The notes below the pieces were generated by a model that was given only the letters and a program-made list of their open reading frames with translations, ran no database searches and had not been told where the DNA came from. From NCBI RefSeq assembly GCF_001672915.1, contig NZ_LZKR01000062.1, forward strand, positions 1 through 55,266: DNA of 55,266 nucleotides, read 5' to 3'. Positions within the stretch are counted from its first letter, which is position 1, and the number at the start of each line of letters is the position of its first letter. Position numbers and translations under genes: made by a program. Below are positions 23,950 to 30,811 of the stretch, in pieces. This DNA comes from Mycobacterium sp. 1245805.9 (lineage in GTDB: Bacteria > Actinomycetota > Actinomycetes > Mycobacteriales > Mycobacteriaceae).

Positions 23950-24930
23950 ATGAGTTACCCGCGGCAGCGTCCGCGCCGGCTCCGCTCGACCCCCGCGTTG
24001 CGTCGCCTGGTAGCGCAAACGTCGCTGGAGCCAAGGCATTTGGTGCTGCCGATGTTTGTCGCCGACGGCATCGACGAACCGCGGCCCATCGCGTCGATGC
24101 CGAATGTGGTTCAGCACAACCGGGATTCGCTGCGCGCGGCCGCGGAAGACGCGGTCGCCGCGGGGGTGGGCGGGCTGATGCTGTTCGGCGTGCCCCGCGA
24201 GCAGGACAAGGACGCGACCGGCTCGGCCGGCACCGATCCCGACGGCATCCTCAACGTGGCGCTGCGCGACCTGGCCAAGGATCTCGGCGACGCCACGGTG
24301 CTGATGGCCGACACCTGCCTGGACGAGTTCACCGATCACGGCCACTGCGGGGTCCTGGACGCGCGGGGCCGGGTGGACAACGACGCCACCTTGGCCCGCT
24401 ACGTCAAACTGGCCGTGGCACAAGCGGAATCGGGCGCCCACGTGGTCGGGCCGAGCGGGATGATGGACGGCCAGGTGGCCGCCATCCGCGACGGCCTGGA
24501 CGCCGCGGGCTACGCCGACGTGGTGATCCTGGCCTACGCGGCGAAGTTCGCCTCGGCGTTCTACGGCCCCTTCCGCGAGGCGGTGAGCTCCAGCCTGTCC
24601 GGGGACCGGCGCACCTACCAGCAGGAGTCGGGCAACTTCCGCGAGGCGCTGCGCGAGATCCGGCTGGACCTCGACGAGGGCGCCGACATCGTGATGGTCA
24701 AGCCCGCGATGGGCTACCTGGACGTGGTGTCCGCGGCGGCCTCGATCTCGCCGGTGCCGGTGGCCGCCTACCAGGTGTCGGGGGAGTACGCGATGATCTG
24801 CGCGGCGGCGGCCAGCGGCTGGATCGACGAACGCGCCGCGGCGCTGGAGTCGCTGACGAGCATCCGGCGCGCCGGGGCCGATATCGTGCTCACCTATTGG
24901 GCCGCCGACGCGGCGGGGTGGCTTTCGTGA
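23950..24930 (+). CDS. hemB: Delta-aminolevulinic acid dehydratase (porphobilinogen synthase)
   Basis: This 326-aa enzyme condenses two 5-aminolevulinates to porphobilinogen. The metal site MADTCLDEFTDHGHCG, the first catalytic Lys in LAYAAKFASAFYGPFREA and the Schiff-base Lys in DIVMVKPAMGYLD are all present. ATG 23950 begins MSYPRQRPRRLR. The ribosome site is weak. It lies 89 nt after hemD, making this gap a possible site for an extra promoter. Confidence 0.96.
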   Translation: MSYPRQRPRRLRSTPALRRLVAQTSLEPRHLVLPMFVADGIDEPRPIASMPNVVQHNRDSLRAAAEDAVAAGVGGLMLFGVPREQDKDATGSAGTDPDGILNVALRDLAKDLGDATVLMADTCLDEFTDHGHCGVLDARGRVDNDATLARYVKLAVAQAESGAHVVGPSGMMDGQVAAIRDGLDAAGYADVVILAYAAKFASAFYGPFREAVSSSLSGDRRTYQQESGNFREALREIRLDLDEGADIVMVKPAMGYLDVVSAAASISPVPVAAYQVSGEYAMICAAAASGWIDERAAALESLTSIRRAGADIVLTYWAADAAGWLS

Positions 24931-24943
24931 GACGGGGCGCGCT

Positions 24944-25498
24944 TTGACATCGGAGACCACGGCGGACGGCGCCGAGCCACGGCCGCTGTTCTACGAGCCC
25001 GGCGCGAGCTGGTGGTGGGTGGCGTTGGGCCCGGCGTCGGCCGGCGCGATGATCCTGATCGAAATCTGGAGCGGCGCGAAAATATCGCTGATCGTCCCGG
25101 CGATCTTTTTGGTGCTGGTGTCGGCGTTCGTGGGGTTGCAGGTAAAGGCGGCGCGGATCCACGTCTCCGTCGAGCTCACCGAGGACGCCCTGCGACAGGG
25201 CACCGAGACCATCCTGGTGCGCGAAATCCTCAAGGTTTACCCGGCTCCCGAGCATCACCAGGCCTCCGGCAAGGAACTGGCGCGGTGGCAGTCGGCGCGG
25301 GCGCTCGGCGAATTGGTGGGGGTGCCGCGCGGCCGGATAGGGATCGGCCTCAAGCTCACCAACGATCGCACCGCCCAGGCCTGGGCGCGCCGCCACCGTC
25401 ACCTTCGGGCGGCGCTGACCCCGCTGGTTCAGGAGCGGGTGGAGCCCGCCGGATCCGATCTGGCCGACGACGATTTCGAGGACGGGTCGACGTCGTGA
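24944..25498 (+). CDS. DUF3093-family membrane protein (Rv0513-like)
   Basis: This 184-aa protein has two adjacent hydrophobic helices (WVALGPASAGAMILIEIW and ISLIVPAIFLVLVSAFVGL), then a conserved basic domain (RGRIGIGLKLTNDRTAQAWARRHRHLRAALTPL). TTG 24944 lies 13 nt after hemB. A TTG start is unusual but no better one exists upstream. The function is unknown. Its position after the haem genes suggests a membrane role coupled to them, but that is only context. Confidence 0.78.
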   Translation: MTSETTADGAEPRPLFYEPGASWWWVALGPASAGAMILIEIWSGAKISLIVPAIFLVLVSAFVGLQVKAARIHVSVELTEDALRQGTETILVREILKVYPAPEHHQASGKELARWQSARALGELVGVPRGRIGIGLKLTNDRTAQAWARRHRHLRAALTPLVQERVEPAGSDLADDDFEDGSTS

Positions 25499-25821
25499 CC
25501 GCCCGCTTCGGCAGCTTCCGGGCGCTGCTCTTGCTGGTCCTGGCCTGTGCGGCGCTGGCGGGCGCGGGCGTGACCTGGGTGCACGCGCGCCACACGGTGC
25601 GCGTCGCGCCCATCGCGGACGGGCAGCCGTTCACCACCTCGCTGGTGTACAACCCCCAGCTGCTGTTGCTGGCCCTGGTGCTGGTGACGACCGCGGGGGT
25701 GCTGGCGGTGCTGGGCATCGCCCGGCTGCGGCGGCGCCAAGGGTCAAGCCGACCGTCTGCTGCGCGTGCCCGTCACGGCCGACCGCGGCAGCCGACCGGC
25801 CCGCGAGTGGCCGGCGAGTGA
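25495..25821 (+). CDS. Small two-helix membrane protein (Rv0514-like)
   Basis: This 108-aa protein has two transmembrane segments (ALLLLVLACAALAGAGVTWV and LLLLALVLVTTAGVLAVLGIA) joined by an extracytoplasmic-type loop, with a basic C-terminal tail. GTG 25495 overlaps the preceding stop as GTGA, so it is coupled to the DUF3093 gene. Its 3' end overlaps the convergent gene at 25744 by 78 nt, and the last ~25 Arg/Pro/Gly residues may not be functionally constrained. Confidence 0.72.
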   Translation: MTARFGSFRALLLLVLACAALAGAGVTWVHARHTVRVAPIADGQPFTTSLVYNPQLLLLALVLVTTAGVLAVLGIARLRRRQGSSRPSAARARHGRPRQPTGPRVAGE

Positions 25822-26052
25822 GTCGCCGTCGACGACGACGTCGAACGCCAGATTCAGCCGCATCGGCTTGGTCACCGACTGCCGCCAGGTCACTCGGTCC
25901 CCGTCGATCGAAATGTCCTGCAGCGCAACGGTATCGCCCTTATAAGTCGCCGTGCCGACGGCACCATCGGCGGCCTGGCCGAACGTGTAAGACACCGCCA
26001 GGGAGCCGATCGGCGTCTTGATGGTGACGTCCCAATCACCGAGCACGCTCAT
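25744..26052 (-). CDS. Small beta-rich conserved hypothetical
   Basis: This 102-aa protein has alternating strands (MSVLGDWDVTIKTPIGSLAV, GTATYKGDTVALQDISIDGD, RLNLAFDVVVDGDSLAGHS), consistent with a small beta-barrel of lipocalin or calycin type. It is not a family I can name. ATG 26052 abuts the TGA of the upstream DJ-1/PfpI gene (TGAATG), so both form one operon. The C-terminal ~20 residues overlap the convergent gene and look degenerate. Confidence 0.65.
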   Translation of the reverse strand: MSVLGDWDVTIKTPIGSLAVSYTFGQAADGAVGTATYKGDTVALQDISIDGDRVTWRQSVTKPMRLNLAFDVVVDGDSLAGHSRAGRLPRSAVTGTRSRRSA

Positions 26053-26709
26053 TCACACCTCCATCGGTTCGCGCCCGGCCGGCGTCCACACCGTGCCGCG
26101 GCGTTCGTACTCGAACATCTCCTCGACCGCCCGCGCGATGCGCGGTCCATAGGAGCGCTCCAGCAGATACAGCGCCAGATCCAGACCGGAGGTGACTCCC
26201 CCGGCGCTGATCAGGTCGCCGTCGTCGACGACACGTGCCCGCACCGGGTGCACTCCCGCCGCTTCGAGCAGGTCCATGGCGAGGTGATGGGTGACCGCGT
26301 GGCGGCCCTCGATCAGCCCGCTCATCGCCAACACGATCGAGCCGCCGCAGACGGTCGCCACGGTGACCGCGGGATTGTCGAACGCCTCGCGCATCAACGG
26401 TGTCAGTGTGGTGTCGGCCGCCTGGGCCAGCAGCACCGGGATCGTCGCGACCCCGTCGTCCGGGTCGCCCGCTAGCGGCCCGTTCGCGCCCGGAACCACG
26501 ACGTATCCCGGCTTGCCGGGATCCAGCGGGCCGCCCGCCGCGAGCGTCAGGTGGCGGGTGCCGCTGACCACCGGACGCGCGCCCTCGGCCGAAACGAGCT
26601 CCACGACGAGGTCCCCGCCGACCGCGTCGCCGCCGGCGGCAAGCACCTCGAACGGGGCGATGACGTCGAGCGGGTCGAACCCGTCGAACAACACGATCTG
26701 CGCATACAC
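26053..26709 (-). CDS. DJ-1/PfpI-family protein
   Basis: This 218-aa class I glutamine-amidotransferase-like protein has VLFDGFDPLDVIAPFEVL at the N-terminus, VVVPGANGPL, and the nucleophile-elbow region TVATVCGGSIVLAMSGLIEGR with a Cys in CGGS, then THHLAMDLL. Such proteins include isocyanide hydratases. GTG 26709 (VYAQIVLFDG) was chosen because the longer frame runs over the divergent regulator. It shares a 74-bp control region with the GlxA-type regulator, which carries a related domain. Confidence 0.78.
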   Translation of the reverse strand: MYAQIVLFDGFDPLDVIAPFEVLAAGGDAVGGDLVVELVSAEGARPVVSGTRHLTLAAGGPLDPGKPGYVVVPGANGPLAGDPDDGVATIPVLLAQAADTTLTPLMREAFDNPAVTVATVCGGSIVLAMSGLIEGRHAVTHHLAMDLLEAAGVHPVRARVVDDGDLISAGGVTSGLDLALYLLERSYGPRIARAVEEMFEYERRGTVWTPAGREPMEV

Positions 26710-26771
26710 CCGTACCAGGTTTGCCGACGCGGGCGTCGCCGGCCAGTGGCCAAAAAGCCATGTTTCGCCGT

Positions 26772-26777
26772 TATATT
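26772..26777 (+). promoter_or_regulatory. -10 box of a probable leaderless promoter (GlxA-type regulator)
   Basis: TATATT matches TAnnnT fully and is followed by 6 nt (GCCAAC) and GTG 26784. No Shine-Dalgarno sequence is present. This is the cleanest leaderless-type signal in the window. Confidence 0.55.
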
Positions 26778-26783
26778 GCCAAC

Positions 26784-27737
26784 GTGCACCGTGTTGTGGT
26801 TGTGGCGCTGCCGGACACCGTCGCCCTCGATCTGGCCACCCCCGTGGAGGTCTTCGGCCGAGTCCGCCTACCGGACGGCTCGCCCGGATACGACGTCCGC
26901 GTGTGCGGCGCCGAGGCCGTGGTGACGGCGGGCCCGATACGCATCGCGACCGAACTGGGCATCGACGCACTTGCCGAGGCGGATACCGTCGTCGTGCCCG
27001 GCCGCTACGACGTCACGACGCCCGTCCCGGACGACGTCATCACCGCACTGAAAGCCGTATACGCCAAGGGGATTCGGATCGCCTCCATCTGCAGCGGGGC
27101 CTTCACGCTCGCGGCGGCGGGGCTGCTCGACGGCAAGCGGGCGACCACGCATTGGCTGGCCGCGGAGCAGTTTCGGGCCGCGTTTCCCGCCGTCACGCTC
27201 GATGCCGACGTGCTCTACGTTGACGAGGGGCGGGTGCTGACGTCCGCCGGCGCGTCGGCGGGCCTGGACCTGTGTCTGCACATGGTCGCCCGCGACCACG
27301 GGTCCGCGGTTGCCGCGGAGGCGGCGAGGCTGGCGGTGGCGCCGCTGCATCGCAGCGGCGGACAGGCGCAGTTCATCGTGCGCAACCGGCGGCCCGCCAA
27401 CACCGAACTCGGCCCGCTGCTGGCATGGATCGAGGAACACGCGTGCGAGGAGCTCAGCCTCGACGACGTCGCGGCCAAAGCGTCCAGCAGCGTCCGCACC
27501 CTCAACCGTCGATTCCAGGCCGAGACGGGTCAAACCCCCATGCAGTGGGTCACCGGGGTGCGGATCCGCCACGCGCAGGAACTGTTGGAGCGAACACCCG
27601 ACAGCATCGAACTCATCGCCCGCCGGGTCGGCTTTCGGTCAGCGTCCAGCTTTCGCGAACAGTTCCGGCGCGTCGCCGGGGTGTCGCCACAGAGCTACCG
27701 AAACACGTTCCGGGAGCGGGCAGTCGGGGAGAACTAG
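26784..27737 (+). CDS. GlxA-type AraC-family regulator with DJ-1-like domain
   Basis: In this 317-aa protein, residues ~1-185 form a DJ-1/PfpI-like sensor domain (VALDLATPVEVFG, IASICSGAFTLAAAGLLDGK, TTHWLAAEQF). Residues ~210-317 form two AraC HTHs (LDDVAAKASSSVRTLNRRFQ and IELIARRVGFRSASSFREQFRR). It is divergent from a stand-alone DJ-1/PfpI gene, which it probably regulates. GTG 26784 was chosen because the -10 box TATATT ends 6 nt before it. The stop overlaps the convergent STAS gene by 4 nt. Confidence 0.87.
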   Translation: MHRVVVVALPDTVALDLATPVEVFGRVRLPDGSPGYDVRVCGAEAVVTAGPIRIATELGIDALAEADTVVVPGRYDVTTPVPDDVITALKAVYAKGIRIASICSGAFTLAAAGLLDGKRATTHWLAAEQFRAAFPAVTLDADVLYVDEGRVLTSAGASAGLDLCLHMVARDHGSAVAAEAARLAVAPLHRSGGQAQFIVRNRRPANTELGPLLAWIEEHACEELSLDDVAAKASSSVRTLNRRFQAETGQTPMQWVTGVRIRHAQELLERTPDSIELIARRVGFRSASSFREQFRRVAGVSPQSYRNTFRERAVGEN

Positions 27738-28165
27738 GCCGTCTTCTTGATGAGCGGCAGCACGAGCTGACGGCGGCTGACGATGGCCTCGGCGAGGTTG
27801 CGCAGCGCCTCGTGCACCGAGCGCGCGATCGGGAACTCGCCCCGGTCGCCGAGAAGTCCGGTGATCGCGGGGCTCGCGACCAAGGTCCACTCCACGCCGG
27901 CGGCGCGGCAGTCCTCGTCGAGCCGGTGCACCAGCGCGATGCCGGCCGCAGCAAAGTGGCCCACGTCGGTCAGGTCGAGCACCAGGGGATTGCTCCCGAG
28001 GGTGAACCGCCAAAGGTATTCGCTGACCCGGTCGACGTTGGAGGCGTCGACGTCGCCGCGGACGGTCACCACGGTCGCCAGGTGCCGGCAGTGGGCGCGA
28101 ATCTGGGCGCCGCCGCAATCGAACGTGCCGTAACCGTGCCGAGTCGCGACATTGGTGATCGTCAT
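27734..28165 (-). CDS. STAS-domain anti-sigma factor antagonist (Rv0516c-like)
   Basis: This 143-aa STAS-fold protein has LATVVTVRGDVDASNVDRVSEY, PLVLDLTDVGHFAAAGIALVHRL and CRAAGVEWTLVASPAI. The canonical phosphorylated Ser of the D-S/T-S/A-G motif is replaced (HFAAAG), so regulation at that site is not by the classical mechanism. The M. tuberculosis counterpart is reported as an osmosensory PknD substrate phosphorylated near its N-terminus, and MTITN here keeps Thr2. AAGGGA precedes ATG 28165. Confidence 0.88.
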   Translation of the reverse strand: MTITNVATRHGYGTFDCGGAQIRAHCRHLATVVTVRGDVDASNVDRVSEYLWRFTLGSNPLVLDLTDVGHFAAAGIALVHRLDEDCRAAGVEWTLVASPAITGLLGDRGEFPIARSVHEALRNLAEAIVSRRQLVLPLIKKTA

Positions 28166-28482
28166 GAGCGCCCCATTCCCTTCGGACCTGTCCTCCTAAA
28201 GGTGCCCGCTAAATATAAGGAGACCGAAAGCCGGTCCTAACTCTTTGCTAAGAAGCCACTTTCGGGGGTCCTGGCCTGGGCCGAAGCAACGCCGACGGCT
28301 TGCGCGGGGCGACGAGGGCCGCCCGCCGACACCCGTGCCACGCCACGGCCCATCACGCGATCGGCGCGCTCGCGCTGTTACGCTTCGAGGGCTGCCGGTT
28401 GCCGGTCGGGGGGCTTGTCATCGCCCGGTCAGCCGGTACCCAACGGATACGAAACAGCGAGAGTCCAGACGGAAAGAGCAAC
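28166..28482. other. Divergent intergenic region between the STAS and acyltransferase genes
   Basis: These 317 bp contain the reverse promoter noted at 28212-28240 and a low-GC patch around 28205-28255. No convincing reading frame or RNA structure is seen. The open frame of the acyltransferase extends back to 28300 but lacks start support there. Confidence 0.45.
28212..28240 (-). promoter_or_regulatory. Promoter of the STAS gene
   Basis: On the reverse strand TTAGGA (28240-28235), a 17-bp spacer and TATATT (28217-28212) form a plausible -35/-10 pair, about 46 nt upstream of ATG 28165. The spacer holds a small inverted repeat (GACCG / CGGTC) that could be an operator. Confidence 0.45.
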
Positions 28483-29721
28483 GTGCGCGGCGCAGAGATC
28501 CGGGGAGAGATCAAGGCCCTGACGGGACTCCGCATCATCGCCGCGGTGTGGGTTGTGCTGTTTCACTTCCGCCCGATGCTGGGCGACGCGTCGCCCGATC
28601 TGCGCGACGCCCTCGCGCCCGTGCTCAACTGCGGGGCCCAGGGCGTCGACCTCTTCTTCATCCTCAGCGGGTTCGTGCTGACCTGGAACTACCTCGACCG
28701 CATGGGCCGGTCCTGGTCGACGCGCGCCACCCTGCACTTCCTGTGGCTGCGCCTGGCCCGGGTGTGGCCGGTGTACCTGGTCACGATGCACCTGGCCGCC
28801 CTGTGGGTGATCTTCACCCTGCACGTCGGCCATGTGCCGTCGCCCGACGCCGCCCAGCTCACCGCGATCAGCTACGTGCGCCAGGTCCTGCTCGTGCAGC
28901 TGTGGTTCCAGCCGTTCTTCGACGACTCCAGCTGGGACGGGCCGGCGTGGTCGATCAGCGCGGAATGGCTGGCCTACTTGCTCTTCGGCGTGCTGGTGCT
29001 GGTGATTCTGCGGATGAAGCAGGCGACGAGGGCGCGCAGCCTGATGCTGCTGGCGTTCGCGGCGTCGTTGCCTCCGGTGGTGATGCTGCTGGCCAGTGGG
29101 CACTTCTACACGCCGTGGAGCTGGCTGCCGCGCATCGTGACCCAGTTCGTCGCGGGCGCCCTGGCCTGTGCCGCCGTGCGCAGGTTGCGGCTGACCAGTC
29201 GCGGTCGCCGCGCCGCGGGATGGGTATCGCTGCTCCTGCTGGCGGCCATGGTCGGCGTCCTGTACTGGTTCAGCGCACACCCGATCCCCGGCGTGGTGGA
29301 GAACGACAGCGGCGGGGTCGTCGACGTGCTGTTCGTTCCGCTGGTGATCGCGCTGGCGATCGGCGTGGGTGGCCTGCCGAGAGTCCTGTCCACCCGGGTC
29401 ATGGTGTACGGCGGGCAGATCTCGTTCTGCCTGTACATGGTCCATGAGCTGGTGCATACCGCGTGGGGATGGGCGGTCGAAGAGTTCGAGCTCAAGCCGG
29501 CGGACAACCCGTGGAAATGGAACGTCGTCGGCCTGCTCACGATCGCCCTCGGCATGTCAATCCTGCTGTATCACTTTGTCGAAGAGCCCGCCCGCCGCTG
29601 GATGCGCAGGATGGTCGACGTCCGGCCCGCGAGCGCGAAGACCGAGCCAAGCGAACTGCCAAGCGCCAAGGTTCGTCCGATCGAGGATGCGCGGGAAGCG
29701 ATTTCGGCCCGCGCGGTGTGA
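28483..29721 (+). CDS. Acyltransferase-3 family membrane protein (Rv0517-like)
   Basis: This 412-aa multi-span protein has the acyltransferase-3 signature: ALTGLRIIAAVWVVLFHFRP with the catalytic-type His in the first helix, then VDLFFILSGFVLTWNYL, and about ten hydrophobic segments ending in LLYHFVEEPARRWMRR. Members O-acylate sugars or lipids across the membrane. It lacks a fused SGNH domain, but a separate secreted SGNH hydrolase gene follows. GTG 28483 has GGAAAGA upstream. The C-terminal ~30 residues are cytosolic and polar. Confidence 0.86.
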   Translation: MRGAEIRGEIKALTGLRIIAAVWVVLFHFRPMLGDASPDLRDALAPVLNCGAQGVDLFFILSGFVLTWNYLDRMGRSWSTRATLHFLWLRLARVWPVYLVTMHLAALWVIFTLHVGHVPSPDAAQLTAISYVRQVLLVQLWFQPFFDDSSWDGPAWSISAEWLAYLLFGVLVLVILRMKQATRARSLMLLAFAASLPPVVMLLASGHFYTPWSWLPRIVTQFVAGALACAAVRRLRLTSRGRRAAGWVSLLLLAAMVGVLYWFSAHPIPGVVENDSGGVVDVLFVPLVIALAIGVGGLPRVLSTRVMVYGGQISFCLYMVHELVHTAWGWAVEEFELKPADNPWKWNVVGLLTIALGMSILLYHFVEEPARRWMRRMVDVRPASAKTEPSELPSAKVRPIEDAREAISARAV

Positions 29722-29888
29722 GATTTACCTCCGCGCACGGATCCGGTCGCGCCCGAAACCGTCGATACCATGGCGCTAGCGGCCGGCCGCCATTCGGCGG
29801 ATTGACGCCCGCTTCGCGCCGTTTCCTCGTACGATTCCGTTGATTCGGATGCGGCGCACGACGATACAGCTTTCGGGGGGAGGTAGCC

Positions 29889-30584
29889 ATGAGTCGTCTG
29901 GCCACGCTGATGCTCGGCCTCGCCCTGGTGGCGGGCGTCGTACTCGCGGGCCCGGCACGGGTTCGGGCCTACCAAACGCTGACCCTGGATTCGCGGCTGA
30001 ACCACGTCGCCGTCGTGGGCGACTCTTACACCACCGGAACCGACGAGGGCGGCCTCGGCCCGCATTCGTGGACCGCGCTGGCCTGGCACACGCTGGCCCA
30101 GCGCGGCGTGCGGATCGTGCCGGACGTTTCGGCCGAGGGCAGGGCCGGCTATGGGGTGCCCGGCGATCACGGCAGCATCTTCGAGGATCTGACCGGGAGG
30201 GCGGTCAAGCCCGAGGATGCGCTCGTCGTGTTCTTCGGCTCCCGCAACGACCAGGGCTTTCACCCCGAGGACCCCGAGCTGCTGGCCGGAAAGGTGCGGG
30301 ACACCTTCGGTCTCGCGCGGCGCCTGTCACCGTCCGCGCGGCTGCTGGTGATCGGGCCGCCGTGGCCGACCGCCGACGTGCCCGATTCCGTCCTCGAGAT
30401 CCGCGACGTGCTCAACGGCGCGGCGCGGGCCGCCGGGGCGGCGTTCGTCGATCCGATCGGTGACCGCTGGTTCGTCGACCGGCCCGACCTGATTGGCCCC
30501 GACGGTGTGCACCCCAACGACGCGGGGCATCAGTATCTGGCGGACAAGATCGCGCCGCTGATCGGCATGCAGCTGTCTCGATGA
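29889..30584 (+). CDS. Secreted SGNH/GDSL hydrolase (Rv0518-like)
   Basis: This 231-aa protein has a signal peptide (MSRLATLMLGLALVAGVVLAG, cleavage near residue 27). The mature part has block I VAVVGDSYTTG (nucleophile Ser), a Gly block in GRAGYG, FGSRND as the block III Asn, and GPDGVHPNDAGHQYLA with the Asp-x2-His pair. It is probably an extracytoplasmic esterase or acyltransferase partner of the preceding membrane acyltransferase. GGGGGAGGT upstream of ATG 29889 is a strong ribosome site. Confidence 0.88.
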   Translation: MSRLATLMLGLALVAGVVLAGPARVRAYQTLTLDSRLNHVAVVGDSYTTGTDEGGLGPHSWTALAWHTLAQRGVRIVPDVSAEGRAGYGVPGDHGSIFEDLTGRAVKPEDALVVFFGSRNDQGFHPEDPELLAGKVRDTFGLARRLSPSARLLVIGPPWPTADVPDSVLEIRDVLNGAARAAGAAFVDPIGDRWFVDRPDLIGPDGVHPNDAGHQYLADKIAPLIGMQLSR

Positions 30585-30629
30585 AGTCGCGGTGACCAGC
30601 CAAACCCTCAGGCGCGCAAGGCCTTCAGG

Positions 30630-30746
30630 CTAGTCTTCCGCGTGGCGCTCGTAATCCCATTGCTCCAGGCGCGTTTGCAACTGCATCAGGCCGACGCCCG
30701 CGACGGGCGCGATGGCCGCAATGCAGATCAGCAGCAGCGGAGTCAT
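30630..30746 (-). CDS. 38-aa single-helix membrane peptide
   Basis: The reverse strand encodes MTPLLLICIAAIAPVAGVGL followed by an 18-residue tail ending YERHAED. The first 20 residues form a transmembrane helix, and the tail is charged and likely cytoplasmic. GGAGG lies 8 nt upstream of ATG 30746, a better ribosome site than many annotated genes here have. It ends 46 nt from the convergent SGNH stop and follows the OafA-like gene by 65 nt in the same direction, so it is probably its co-transcribed small partner. I do not recognise a family. Confidence 0.6.
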   Translation of the reverse strand: MTPLLLICIAAIAPVAGVGLMQLQTRLEQWDYERHAED

Positions 30747-30811
30747 CTTGAAAACCTCCAAACACCTTTCACTGATATGACGTTCGTCCGCGGGGAGAAG
30801 TTCATTACGCG

